This document shows positions 1-8,756 of a DNA stretch of 64,000 bases, piece by piece; the stretch's first letter is position 1, and every line of letters begins with the position of its first letter. The notes beneath the pieces are model-generated. The model was given only the letters and a program-made list of their open reading frames with translations, did not search any database and was not told the DNA's origin. This DNA is from Rhodospirillum centenum SW (GTDB lineage Bacteria; Pseudomonadota; Alphaproteobacteria; Azospirillales; Azospirillaceae). Location of the stretch: the NCBI RefSeq assembly GCF_000016185.1, contig NC_011420.2, positions 1 through 64,000 on the forward strand, written 5' to 3'. A program made the translations under genes and the position numbers.

Positions 1-1
1 G

Positions 2-3000
2 GCCCCCGGCATGATCGGGGCCGTCACCGGCTCGGCCGGCAGCAACGACACGCTGGTGCTGGCCGGCAGCGGCTACGTCACCCTGACCGCCCAGGGGCTG
101 GTGCTGAGCGGGATCGAGACGGTCAGCTTCGACAACGACGCGCTGAGCCGCACCGTCGTCATCGATCAGGCGCTGAACCTCGCCTTCGGGCTGAGCGGGA
201 CCAACAGCGTGTCCACGGCCGTGGCGGCCCTCGACCTGTCGGGCAAGAGCCTGACCGGGGTCGATGCGCTCGTCTCCACCAGCGACACGGGCACCGCCTT
301 CCGGCTGGCCGAGAGCCAGATCGGCAGCGGCAAGGTGACGTCGGTCAGCGGCGGCAGCGGGGCCAGTGACAGCCTGCGCGTGGACGGCGACGCCGTCGAT
401 TTCAGCAGCCTGACCCTGTCGGGCATCGAGACCCTGTCCAACCAGCAGGCGGGCGGCGGCATCGGCGTCACCGACACCGTCCTGGCCGGCCTCACCGCCA
501 TCAGCGGCGAGGACGGCTGGATCAGCAGCAACGCCAGCTATGATGTCAGCAAGATCAGCCTGAGCGGCATCTTCGAGCTGCGTTCCAGCGCCAGCGACGG
601 GACCGTGACGATCACCGTCGGGGGCGATCAGATCGGCAGCGGCAAGGTGGAGAGGATCACCGCCCAGGCCGGCGCGGATGTCACCCTGGTGACCTCCAGC
701 GCGAGCTTCGATGCCAGCGAACTGACCGTGACCAACATCGATACGATCACCACGACCCGGGCCGGTGGCACGGCCATCACCGACAGCGGTGAATCCACCC
801 GGATCATCGGCGGCAGCGGTGCGGACACCCTTGCGGGCAGTTTCGGTGACGATACGCTGGACGGTGGCGCCGGCGACGACATCTTCCTCTACGGGGGCGG
901 CAACACCGACAACGGCCGCGACCTGATCCAGAACCTGGCCACCGGCGACATCATCCGCGTCAGCAATGCCGATTTCAGCGCCACCACCATCACGGCAGGC
1001 AACGGCACCAGCGTCGGTCTGAACGAAATTCAGATCGCCACCGCCAACGGCAGGACCACGCTTCATATCGGGACTGACGCCCAGGCCGACGCCGCCGATC
1101 TGGTGATCGACCTCGACGGCCTCTACACGGCCGACAATTTCAAGCTCAGCGGCAGCGACATCACGGTGAACCTGAACGCATCCCCCGTGATCACAGCGCC
1201 CGGGACGGCGGCGGTTGCGGAGAACGCGACAGGGGTGACGCTGGGCACGATCAGCCTCGCCGACGGCGACAACGACGCCCAGACGGTGACGCTGTCGGTG
1301 GGCAGCGGCAGCTTCGGCCTGGATACGGCGGGCCTGAGCGTGGTGAGCGACGACACGACGGCGGGGCGGACCCTGGTGGTCTCGGGCAGTGTCGGGGCGC
1401 TGAACACGGCCCTGGCGGGGCTCACCTACACGCCGGTCGCCAACACGTCCGGCAGTGTCGATCTCGTGGTCTCCACCAAGGACGGCAAGGGCGGAACGGA
1501 CAGCGGGACCGTCAAGATCACGGTCAGCGATGTCAATCCCGTGCTGGCGCCGCAGAGCTTCACCGTGGCGGAGAACAGCGCGGCGGGGACCGTCGTCGGC
1601 ACCGCGGTCGCCAGCGGCGACACCAACGGGCTGATCTGGTCGATCAGCGGCGGCACGGGGGCGGGCCTGTTCACGATCGACGCGGCCAGCGGCCAGATCA
1701 AGGTGGCCCAGGGAGCGGTCCTGGATTTCGAGACCACGGCGAGCTACACGCTGACGGTGGCGGTCGATGACGAGGACGCGGACACCACCGCCGATGCCAC
1801 GACCACGGTGACCGTCACCCTCAGCGACGTGGACGAGACCCCGGTCACGCCGCCGCCTGTGGTGGTGATCCCGCCGTCGCCGCCGGCACCGCCGCTGCCG
1901 CCGGCGCCGCCGGGACCACCGGCCGCCCCGCCGCCGCCGCCGGTGGTTCCGACGACGGTGACGGCGACGGAGGACGGGGTGTCGGTGGGCCGCGGCAGCG
2001 GCAGCGACAGCCTGACCGGGCGGCCGGTGGAGCAGGTCGTGGTGGCGCCGGTTCCGAGCAGCCGCCAGGATGCCGGCGGCACGCCGACGGCGAACGCGGA
2101 CATCCGGCTGGGCGGCAGCAGCAGTGTGCCTGTCCTGGTGGCGACGCTGCCGGTGGGGGTCGGGCTGCAGGCCTCGGGGGCGACGACGCTGACCCTGGCG
2201 GAACTCTCCGCGGCGGCGGGGGTGGAGGCCGGGCGCATCCAGGCGGCCGGCACGGTATCGACCGGTACGGTCGATCTGGCGGGCCTGTCGACGCTGCTGC
2301 CCGGGAGCACGCCGGTGACGCTGCGGACGGTGACGCCGACGCTGACGGCGGGCAGCACGACACCGCCCGGTCAGCCGATCCTCCTCTCGGTGCCGACCTC
2401 GACCGACACGTCGGGGATGGTCACGGCGGTGGTGATCGACGGCCGCTCGCTGCCGTCGGGGACGAACATCGAACTGCGCGACGTTGACTATGCGGTTGTG
2501 ACGGGCAGCGTGTTCGTGACCGGGGGCACCGGGTCGAACGTGGTGATCGGGGACGATGCGCGGCAGTACATCCGGCTCGGCCCGGACGACGACACGCTGC
2601 GCGGCGGCGGCGGCGACGACACGGTGGGGTCGGGGGAGGGCCGCGACCTGCTCTACGGCGACGAGGGCAATGACAGCGTGTTCGGCGGGGAGGGGTATGA
2701 CCGTCTCTCCGGCGGGGCGGGGGACGACACGATCGACGGCGGCTCGGGGGTCGATGTCGTCCGCATCGAGGCGGCGCGCTCGGCGGTGACGCTGGAGGCG
2801 GCGGGTCCCTGGGGCGTGCGGCTGAGCGGGGCGGCGACGGGCACGGACGTGGCCAGCGGGGTCGAACTGATCCGGTTCGACGACCAGGTGGTCTATGTCA
2901 CCCTGCCGGTGCGCTTCGAGGCGGTGCAGCCGGACGGTGGCGGGGCGTTCGACGAGGCCTTCTACCTCGCCCGGTGGGCGGACGTGCGGGCCGCGGTCAA

Positions 3001-3343
3001 TGCCGGGCAGGTCATGAGCGGCCTGGAGCACTATCTGGCGTTCGGTCAGGCCGAGGGGCGCGACCCGACCCCGCTGTTCGACGAAGAGGCGTACCTGGCC
3101 CGCTGGGCCGACGTGCGCGTCGCGGTGGAGGCCGGGCAGTTCCACTCGGGCTACGAGCACTATCTGGCGTTCGGCTGGCGCGAGGACCGCGATCCCTCCG
3201 CCTGGTTCGACCTGTCGGCCTATCTGCAGCGCAACCCCGATGTCGCCGACGCCGGCATCGATCCCCTGCGCCACTGGCTCGTCTGGGGCATCGGCGAAAA
3301 CCGCATCGCCACCGCCGCAGACACCGGCCTCTGGTTTGCCTGA
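2..3343 (+). CDS. Large RTX/cadherin-like secreted protein (5' end outside window)
   Basis: The reading frame is already open at the window edge, so the gene probably begins upstream; the first ATG in view is at 11. About 1,110 residues are visible. In order: a Ser/Gly/Thr-rich repetitive beta region (about 1-260), RTX-type GGxGxD calcium-binding nonapeptides (about 268-295), two cadherin-like blocks with AEN and DFE/D-rich motifs (about 395-610), a proline-rich linker (about 615-650), a second RTX block (about 840-915), and three C-terminal repeats of the form YLARWADVR...GLEHYLAFG spaced about 43 residues apart. Such proteins are normally exported by type I secretion and act as adhesins or surface-layer-like proteins. 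No secretion genes lie in the window. The family is clear; the exact role is inference. Confidence 0.85.
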   Translation, partial: APGMIGAVTGSAGSNDTLVLAGSGYVTLTAQGLVLSGIETVSFDNDALSRTVVIDQALNLAFGLSGTNSVSTAVAALDLSGKSLTGVDALVSTSDTGTAFRLAESQIGSGKVTSVSGGSGASDSLRVDGDAVDFSSLTLSGIETLSNQQAGGGIGVTDTVLAGLTAISGEDGWISSNASYDVSKISLSGIFELRSSASDGTVTITVGGDQIGSGKVERITAQAGADVTLVTSSASFDASELTVTNIDTITTTRAGGTAITDSGESTRIIGGSGADTLAGSFGDDTLDGGAGDDIFLYGGGNTDNGRDLIQNLATGDIIRVSNADFSATTITAGNGTSVGLNEIQIATANGRTTLHIGTDAQADAADLVIDLDGLYTADNFKLSGSDITVNLNASPVITAPGTAAVAENATGVTLGTISLADGDNDAQTVTLSVGSGSFGLDTAGLSVVSDDTTAGRTLVVSGSVGALNTALAGLTYTPVANTSGSVDLVVSTKDGKGGTDSGTVKITVSDVNPVLAPQSFTVAENSAAGTVVGTAVASGDTNGLIWSISGGTGAGLFTIDAASGQIKVAQGAVLDFETTASYTLTVAVDDEDADTTADATTTVTVTLSDVDETPVTPPPVVVIPPSPPAPPLPPAPPGPPAAPPPPPVVPTTVTATEDGVSVGRGSGSDSLTGRPVEQVVVAPVPSSRQDAGGTPTANADIRLGGSSSVPVLVATLPVGVGLQASGATTLTLAELSAAAGVEAGRIQAAGTVSTGTVDLAGLSTLLPGSTPVTLRTVTPTLTAGSTTPPGQPILLSVPTSTDTSGMVTAVVIDGRSLPSGTNIELRDVDYAVVTGSVFVTGGTGSNVVIGDDARQYIRLGPDDDTLRGGGGDDTVGSGEGRDLLYGDEGNDSVFGGEGYDRLSGGAGDDTIDGGSGVDVVRIEAARSAVTLEAAGPWGVRLSGAATGTDVASGVELIRFDDQVVYVTLPVRFEAVQPDGGGAFDEAFYLARWADVRAAVNAGQVMSGLEHYLAFGQAEGRDPTPLFDEEAYLARWADVRVAVEAGQFHSGYEHYLAFGWREDRDPSAWFDLSAYLQRNPDVADAGIDPLRHWLVWGIGENRIATAADTGLWFA

Positions 3344-3367
3344 GGGGCTCGCCCGACCCGAGGCCAA

Positions 3368-3393
3368 GGGGCGCCCCACCGCCGGGGCGCCCC
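3368..3393. terminator. Hairpin terminator after RTX gene
   Basis: Two copies of the 10-bp palindromic GGGGCGCCCC, at 3368-3377 and 3384-3393, can pair across a 6-nt loop, followed by a C/T-rich tract. It sits between the stop of the RTX gene and the convergent PaaX-like gene, so it may serve both directions. Confidence 0.6.
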
Positions 3394-3442
3394 CCCTTTC
3401 AGAACTATGCCGATGCGGGTCCGCTGTCGCCGGAACGGCCCC

Positions 3443-4363
3443 TCAGGTTCCGAGATAACGCCGCCAGATGTCCTTGCCGAGCCGGTCGTAGGCGTCCATC
3501 GCAGCGATCAGGTCGGTCAGGGCATCGGGCGGGCAGAGGGCCTCCGGCAGCAGCGGGTCGCGCAGGATGGCCCGGATGGCCTGACGCCCGGTCAGCAGGC
3601 ATTCCGCCGCGGCCTCGACGAGCGGAAGGTCCGGCAGGCGGGCGGCACTCTCCGCCAGCCGCCGCACCAGCCCGGCATGGGAGGCCGCCAGTCCGGCCAC
3701 CGGCCACAACGTCCTGAACCGCGCCTCCCGCTCATCATCCAGGGCCGTGGCCCGGACGAGCAGCAGGCTGGGGGCGGCGTCGAGCGCCAGGAGCCGCCGG
3801 CGCATGGCCGTCGCCCCGCCCTCCAGCCCGCCCTCCAGCCCGCCCTCCAGCCCGCCTTCCAGCCCGCCTTCCAGCCCGCCTTCCAGATTGTCCGGCCGGA
3901 CCCAGACATTGGTCTCCGCCTCCGCGAAGCCTTCGAGGTCGAGCGCGCGCACCGTATGCCGCCAGAGGGTGCGGTTGGCCCGTTCCTGCGGGCCGGCGAC
4001 GGCCAGCAGCCAGCCACCGTCCCAGGGCCGCTGCCGGCCCTGGACCTCCCGCCAGCCCAGGATCCGGTGTTGCAGGGGCTCCGCCTTCGCCCCGATCGCG
4101 TGGCGTCCGCGGTCCAGCGTCCGCACGCGCCCCTCCTGCCGCAGGCGGGTGAGGGCGGTGCGGATGCCGGTCGCCTCCAGCCCGAAGGCGGCACCGGCCA
4201 GCACCAGGTCGCGGGTCGAGAAATCCGGCGGCGAGCCCGTGTCCATCAGGTCGAGGATCAGGGTCCGTGCGCTGATGGCGCCGGCCTCGTCGGAGAGATG
4301 GTCGTTGCGATCAATGTCCATTTCAGACAGAATACGTAACAACAAGGGAGTCGGGAAGGACAT
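3443..4363 (-). CDS. PaaX-family-like transcriptional regulator with LEGG tandem repeat
   Basis: About 306 residues. The N-terminal segment (SARTLILDLMD ... GIRTALTRLRQEGRVRTLDRGRHAIG) matches the winged-helix layout of PaaX regulators, and the C-terminal DPLLPEALCPPDALTDL is typical of the PaaX C-terminal domain. PaaX proteins repress aromatic (phenylacetyl-CoA) or acyl-CoA catabolism. This gene is divergent from an AidB-like acyl-CoA dehydrogenase, a plausible target. I chose ATG 4363 (MSFPTP) over the longer frame from 4417, which would run further into the shared promoter region. An in-frame repeat of six LEGG units replaces part of the middle of the protein. Confidence 0.75.
   Translation of the reverse strand: MSFPTPLLLRILSEMDIDRNDHLSDEAGAISARTLILDLMDTGSPPDFSTRDLVLAGAAFGLEATGIRTALTRLRQEGRVRTLDRGRHAIGAKAEPLQHRILGWREVQGRQRPWDGGWLLAVAGPQERANRTLWRHTVRALDLEGFAEAETNVWVRPDNLEGGLEGGLEGGLEGGLEGGLEGGATAMRRRLLALDAAPSLLLVRATALDDEREARFRTLWPVAGLAASHAGLVRRLAESAARLPDLPLVEAAAECLLTGRQAIRAILRDPLLPEALCPPDALTDLIAAMDAYDRLGKDIWRRYLGT
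3815..3886. repeat. 12-bp coding minisatellite, six units
   Basis: Six near-identical 12-bp units lie inside the PaaX-like gene and encode LEGG on the minus strand. Units differ only by a C/T change. Because the unit is a multiple of three, copy-number change would alter linker length without shifting frame. Confidence 0.9.
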
Positions 4364-4449
4364 GATGCCTGTGACGCGCGCCGGGATCGCGCGTTTTCCG
4401 GGCAGGGGCGGGTCCACCTTGCCGACGCCGACCGAGGGAGGAACGCACC

Positions 4450-6072
4450 ATGTCCAGCATCCGGCCGCTGACCCAGCTAGAGACCCATGAGGTCTTCAAC
4501 CAGCCGCCGCCCCTGGAAGGGCTGAACCTGTTCAGCGGCGATACGGCGCTGGTGGAGGCCGTCCGCAAGGCCGGCGGCGGGGTCCATGAGGCGCGGCTCG
4601 CCGCCCTGGGGGCGCGCGCCGGCACGGCGGAGGTGATCGACTGGGGCGTGGAGGCCAACCGCCGGATCCCCGAACTCGACAGCTTCGACCGTTACGGCAG
4701 GCGCATCGACGAGGTGCGCTTCCACCCCGCCTATCACGAGCTGATGCGTTTCGGGCTCGACAGCGGCTTCGCCGCCATCGCCTGGGACGGCTCGCCCGCC
4801 GGCCATGTCGGCCATGCCGCGATCCTCTACCTGTCGGGGCAGGCCGATTCCGGCACGATCTGTCCCATGACCATGACCTATGCGGCCGTGCCGGCACTCC
4901 GGGTCGAACCGGCGGTCGCGGCGGAGTGGGTGCCGCGCATCCTGGCCGGCCGCTACGACCCGGCCGTCCGCCCGGCCGGGGAGAAGGCGGGCGTCACCAT
5001 CGGCATGGCGATGACGGAGAAGCAGGGCGGCTCCGACGTCCGTGCGAACACCACGCGCGCCGTCCCGACCGGGCAGGAGGGCTGGTACAGCCTGACCGGC
5101 CACAAATGGTTCTGTTCGGCGCCCATGTGCGACGCCTTCCTGACGCTGGCCTATGCCGAGGGCGGCCTGACCTGCTTCCTGGTGCCCCGCTGGCTGCCCG
5201 ACGGGGAGCGCAATCCGGGCTTCCGCGTGATGCGCCTGAAGGACAAGCTGGGCGACCGTTCCAACGCCTCGTCGGAGATCGAATACCACGGCGCACTGGC
5301 CCGGCGCGTCGGGCCGGAGGGGCGGGGGGTCGCCACCATCATCCAGATGGTCCAGCACACCCGCCTGGACTGCGTCGTGGGCTCGGCGCAGATCATGCGC
5401 GGCGCGGTGGCACAGGCCCTGTGGCACACGGCGAACCGCTCCGCCTTCCAGCGGCGCCTTGTCGACCAGCCGGCCATGGCGGCCGTGCTGGCGGACCTTG
5501 CCGTGGAGACGGAAGCCGCGACGGCGCTGGGTTTCCGGCTGGCCCGCGCCTTCGACGCGGAGGACCCGGTCGCCCGCCTGCTCACGCCGGTCGCCAAGTA
5601 CTGGGTCTGCAAGCGCACCCCCGGAGTCGTCTACGAGGCGATGGAGTGCCTGGGCGGCGCCGGCTACATCGAGACCGGCCCGATGGGCCGGCTGTTCCGC
5701 CAGTCGCCGCTGAACGCGATCTGGGAGGGCTCGGGCAACGTGATCGCGCTGGACGTGCTGCGCGCCATGGCGCGGGAGCCGGAGAGCGCCGCCGCCCTGA
5801 AGGACTATCTGACCGCCCAGGCCGGCCGGAACCCGGACTATGACGACTGGATCGCGGGCATCGACCTGCGCCGCGTGACGGAAGCAACGGCCCGGATGCT
5901 GGTGGAGCGTCTGGCGCTGGCGGCCCAGGCGGCGGTGCTGCTGGAGTGGGACAACCCCCTGGCCGACACCTTCTGCAGCCTGCGGCTGCGGGCGCGGGGG
6001 GCGATGTACGGCGCCTTCGACGCCACGATCGACACCCGCGCCATCATCGACCGGGCGATGCCGGCGATGTGA
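4450..6072 (+). CDS. aidB: AidB-like acyl-CoA dehydrogenase
   Basis: 540 residues, the expected AidB length. It carries the AidB-type signatures CPMTMTYAA (about 138), GMAMTEKQGGSDVRANTTRA (about 180-200), GHKWFCSAPMCDA (about 217) and LGGAGYIE...NAIWEGSGNVIALDVLRA (about 400-435). AidB proteins are FAD-binding relatives of isovaleryl-CoA dehydrogenase, induced in the adaptive response to alkylation and able to bind DNA. Whether this one acts on DNA damage or on acyl-CoA cannot be told from sequence. The start follows GGAGG at about 4436-4440. It is divergent from the PaaX-like regulator. Confidence 0.88.
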   Translation: MSSIRPLTQLETHEVFNQPPPLEGLNLFSGDTALVEAVRKAGGGVHEARLAALGARAGTAEVIDWGVEANRRIPELDSFDRYGRRIDEVRFHPAYHELMRFGLDSGFAAIAWDGSPAGHVGHAAILYLSGQADSGTICPMTMTYAAVPALRVEPAVAAEWVPRILAGRYDPAVRPAGEKAGVTIGMAMTEKQGGSDVRANTTRAVPTGQEGWYSLTGHKWFCSAPMCDAFLTLAYAEGGLTCFLVPRWLPDGERNPGFRVMRLKDKLGDRSNASSEIEYHGALARRVGPEGRGVATIIQMVQHTRLDCVVGSAQIMRGAVAQALWHTANRSAFQRRLVDQPAMAAVLADLAVETEAATALGFRLARAFDAEDPVARLLTPVAKYWVCKRTPGVVYEAMECLGGAGYIETGPMGRLFRQSPLNAIWEGSGNVIALDVLRAMAREPESAAALKDYLTAQAGRNPDYDDWIAGIDLRRVTEATARMLVERLALAAQAAVLLEWDNPLADTFCSLRLRARGAMYGAFDATIDTRAIIDRAMPAM

Positions 6073-6128
6073 GGCCCCGTCGGGGCGGGGATTCAGGGCT
6101 CCACCTGGGCGGCGAAGGCGAGGGCGGC
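6070..6128. repeat. 59-bp direct repeat, copy 1 (end of LysR gene)
   Basis: This segment spans the aidB stop, the intergenic gap and the last codons of the LysR gene. It recurs at 8605-8663 in the same orientation with one visible mismatch. The two copies bracket the LysR and TDT transporter genes. Confidence 0.85.
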
Positions 6129-6971
6129 CCGGCTGCGGGGACGGCCGGGATGGTGCAGCAGGTGGAACCGGCGGTCGGGCAGATCGACCCCGGCCTGTCG
6201 CAGCAGTCCCGCCTCCAGCCCGGCAGCGGCGACGGAGGCGGACAGGCAGGTCGCGCCCAGCCCCGCCTCCACCACGCCCCGCACCGCTTCGTTGGAGGGC
6301 AGTTCCAGCGCGATCCGCAGCGCCGACGGGGCGACGCCGGCCCGGATCAGCGCATCCTCGAACATGGCGCGGGTTCCCGACCCCGGTTCCCGCAGAACCC
6401 AGTCGCTCCCGGCCAGATCGGCAGGGGCGAGGCGGCGGCCGTCGGCCCAGGGATGGCCGGGACCGACGACGACCAGCAGCCGGTCGCGGGCCACCGGCCG
6501 GCGGGCCAGGCCACCCGTCTCCCCGTCTCCCTCGACGAAGCCCAGTTCGGCCGTCCCCGCCTGCACGGCGGCCACGACGGCGGCGCTGTTGCCGATCTCC
6601 AGCCGGATGCGGACCTGCGGGTGGGCGGCGTGGAAGGCGGCCAGATGGCGGGGCAGCCAGTAGGAGGCGATGGTCTGGCTGGCATGGAGCGACAGGGTCC
6701 CGCGCTTCAGCGCGCTGAAATCGCTGAGCGCCAGCTCGATCATTCCCACCTGGGCCAGCAGAGTCCGCGCCTCGGTCAGCAGCACGATGCCCGCCTCCGT
6801 CAGCACGATGCCGCGGCCCCGGCGCTCGAACAGCCGGACCTGGTGCTGCGCCTCCAGCGCCGCGATGGCATGGCTGACCGCCGACTGTGCGAGGTTCAGC
6901 GCCTGCGCCGCGCGGGTGACGTGCTCCCGCTCGGCGACAGCCACGAAGATACGGAGCTGGTCCAGCGTCAC
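6093..6971 (-). CDS. LysR-family transcriptional regulator
   Basis: About 292 residues from GTG 6971, which follows an AAGGGGG Shine-Dalgarno-like sequence and gives the standard LysR N-terminus (VTLDQLRIFVAVAERE). A longer ATG start (7025) exists but would overlap the divergent promoter. The N-terminal winged HTH (about 1-60, with LNLAQSAVSHAIAALE) is followed by a substrate-binding domain (about 90-290). It resembles CysL/CbbR-like regulators. It is divergent from a TDT-family transporter, so I infer it controls that gene in response to a small ligand, possibly a sulfur oxyanion. Confidence 0.88.
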   Translation of the reverse strand: MTLDQLRIFVAVAEREHVTRAAQALNLAQSAVSHAIAALEAQHQVRLFERRGRGIVLTEAGIVLLTEARTLLAQVGMIELALSDFSALKRGTLSLHASQTIASYWLPRHLAAFHAAHPQVRIRLEIGNSAAVVAAVQAGTAELGFVEGDGETGGLARRPVARDRLLVVVGPGHPWADGRRLAPADLAGSDWVLREPGSGTRAMFEDALIRAGVAPSALRIALELPSNEAVRGVVEAGLGATCLSASVAAAGLEAGLLRQAGVDLPDRRFHLLHHPGRPRSRAALAFAAQVEP

Positions 6972-7104
6972 GGGTCGGCCCCCTTCTTGAACAATCTGAA
7001 TAGCAGATCGGTTCATGAAAGGCATCTGTTGGACCGATCACTCCTGGGCCGCCATACCGAACGCCGCTGGGGCCGGCCCGCCGGCCCGCCCGGAGCCCGA
7101 TCCC

Positions 7105-8280
7105 ATGACCAGCACCGATTCCGTCCCGGCAGCGCGCCTGCCCGCCGTGCTCGCCCCGTCCGTCCTGCCGCGCGCCATCCGGCACTTCACGCCCAACTGG
7201 TTCACCGCCAGCATGGGGACCGGCATCCTGGCCCTGGCGCTGAACCAGTTCCCGCTGCCGGTGCCCGGGCTGCACGGGCTGGCGCGGGCGCTGTGGCTGC
7301 TGAACATCGGGCTGTTCGGCCTCTTCTGCCTGCTCTACGGGGCCCGCTGGCTGTGCTGTTTCGACGAGGCGCGGCGGATCTTCCGTCATCCGGTGATGTC
7401 GATGTTCCTCGGCGCCATCCCGATGGCGCTGGCGACGATCCTGAACGGCTGCCTCGTCTTCGGCCCGGAGCTGATCGGCGCCGCGGCTGTCCCGCTGGCG
7501 CATGTGCTCTGGGAGGTGGATGCCGTGCTGGCCGTCGCCTGCGGCATCCTGGTGCCCTACTGCATGGTCACCCGCCAGGACCACGCCCTGGAGAGGATGA
7601 CGGCCGTCTGGCTGCTGCCGGTCGTGGCCTGCGAGGTGGCGGCGGCCAGCGGCGGGCTGCTGGTCGCACATCTGCCGGCCGCGCACGGGTATCCGGTTCT
7701 GCTGCTGTCCTATGTGCTGTGGGCGCTGTCGGTGCCGGCCGCCCTGGGCATCCTGGTGATCCTGCTGCTGCGGCTGGTGCTGCACAAGTTGCCGGGGCGG
7801 GACATGGCGGCGTCGGGCTGGCTGGCGCTGGGGCCGATCGGCACCGGGGCGCTGGCCCTGCTGCTGCTGGGTCAGGAGGCGCAGCGTCTCGGGGGAAGCG
7901 CCGGTCCGGCCGGCCTGGGCGATGCCGCCTTCGGCATCGGCATCGTCGGCGGGCTGATCCTCTGGGGCTACGGTCTGTGGTGGCTGGCGCTCGCCGTGCT
8001 GAAGACGGCGCACTATCTGCGCCGCGGCATGCCGTTCAATCTCGGCTGGTGGGGCTTCACCTTTCCTCTGGGCGTCTACTCCCTGGCGACCCTGGCGCTG
8101 GGCAGGCTGACCGGGTTCGTTCCGTTCAGCGGGATCGGGGCGGGGCTGGTGGTCTGCCTTGCCCTGTTCTGGACGGTGGTCGCCGCGCGGACCCTGCGCG
8201 GCGCCCTTTCCGGCCGCCTGTTCCACGCCCCCTGTCTTGCCGCTCCGGCGCCGGTCGGGCTCGCCGGCGACGGTATCTGA
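7105..8280 (+). CDS. TDT-family transporter (TehA/SLAC1/Ssu1-like)
   Basis: About 391 residues from ATG 7105 (MTSTDSV); the longer frame from 7015 would cover the LysR promoter. About ten hydrophobic segments are visible. The N-terminal IRHFTPNWFTASMGTGILALAL is characteristic of the tellurite-resistance/dicarboxylate transporter family, which includes the fungal sulfite exporter Ssu1 and plant SLAC1 anion channels. Inner-membrane location. Substrate is not determined by sequence; sulfite, dicarboxylate or another small anion are the usual options. The divergent LysR gene is the likely regulator. Confidence 0.85.
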   Translation: MTSTDSVPAARLPAVLAPSVLPRAIRHFTPNWFTASMGTGILALALNQFPLPVPGLHGLARALWLLNIGLFGLFCLLYGARWLCCFDEARRIFRHPVMSMFLGAIPMALATILNGCLVFGPELIGAAAVPLAHVLWEVDAVLAVACGILVPYCMVTRQDHALERMTAVWLLPVVACEVAAASGGLLVAHLPAAHGYPVLLLSYVLWALSVPAALGILVILLLRLVLHKLPGRDMAASGWLALGPIGTGALALLLLGQEAQRLGGSAGPAGLGDAAFGIGIVGGLILWGYGLWWLALAVLKTAHYLRRGMPFNLGWWGFTFPLGVYSLATLALGRLTGFVPFSGIGAGLVVCLALFWTVVAARTLRGALSGRLFHAPCLAAPAPVGLAGDGI

Positions 8281-8373
8281 TACCGCCTCGCTTAAGCACT
8301 GACACATGAGAGCCAGGGATAGCTGGTGAGGGAGCGTAGGCGTTCGGGCGTTGCCGTGAGGGCGTTCCAGGCG

Positions 8374-8511
8374 TCACGGCAGGCTCACCCCGTCCAAGGC
8401 ATGGGCGATGGCGGACATCCGCGCCGCCACACGCCCCTTGCTCTCCCGCCGCGCCAGGGTGCGCAACTCGCTGGCGCTCAGGTCTTCCCGGATCGGCAAC
8501 GCCGCTGGCAC
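8374..8511 (-). pseudogene. IS630-family transposase remnant (5' end only)
   Basis: The minus strand reads VPAALPIREDLSASELRTLARRESKGRVAARMSAIAHALDG and then stops. This matches the N-terminus of IS630-family transposases (LPIRxDLSAxELRRLARxExDGRVxxRLLALANALDGMS). The remaining HTH and DDE catalytic domain are absent, so it is a dead fragment. It lies in the gene-poor stretch 8281-8756 next to a LysR-like 3' remnant. Confidence 0.6.
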
Positions 8512-8604
8512 GCGATTCCCCCTCCGCCACGGACGCGGAATCGAATCACGGATCGCAAACCTTGGGACTCCCCCGCCGTGAGTCAGCCTTACCGCTCGCC
8601 GGCA

Positions 8605-8740
8605 TGAGGCCCCGTCGGGGCGGGGATTCAGGGCCCCACCTGGGCGGCGAAGGCGAGGGCGGCGCGGTTCGACGCGGTCCGGCGCATGCAGCGGGTGGCG
8701 CGCGGGATCCGCTCGACCGACCGGCACCTGGACGTCCCGA
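8605..8740 (-). pseudogene. LysR 3'-end remnant with 59-bp repeat, copy 2
   Basis: 8605-8663 repeats 6070-6128 with one mismatch and on the minus strand reads AALAFAAQVGP-stop, the same C-terminus as the intact LysR gene. Upstream of it (to about 8740) weaker similarity to a LysR C-terminal segment persists, with frame breaks. No gene is intact here. It is best read as the decayed end of a second LysR gene. Confidence 0.55.
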
Positions 8741-8756
8741 CACCCCGGCGTGACGC

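Noticed and set aside
4477-8307. 1,276-residue minus-strand reading frame
   Set aside because: Low-complexity Arg/Gln/Gly-rich translation antisense to aidB and the TDT transporter. It is a high-GC shadow frame with no domain similarity.
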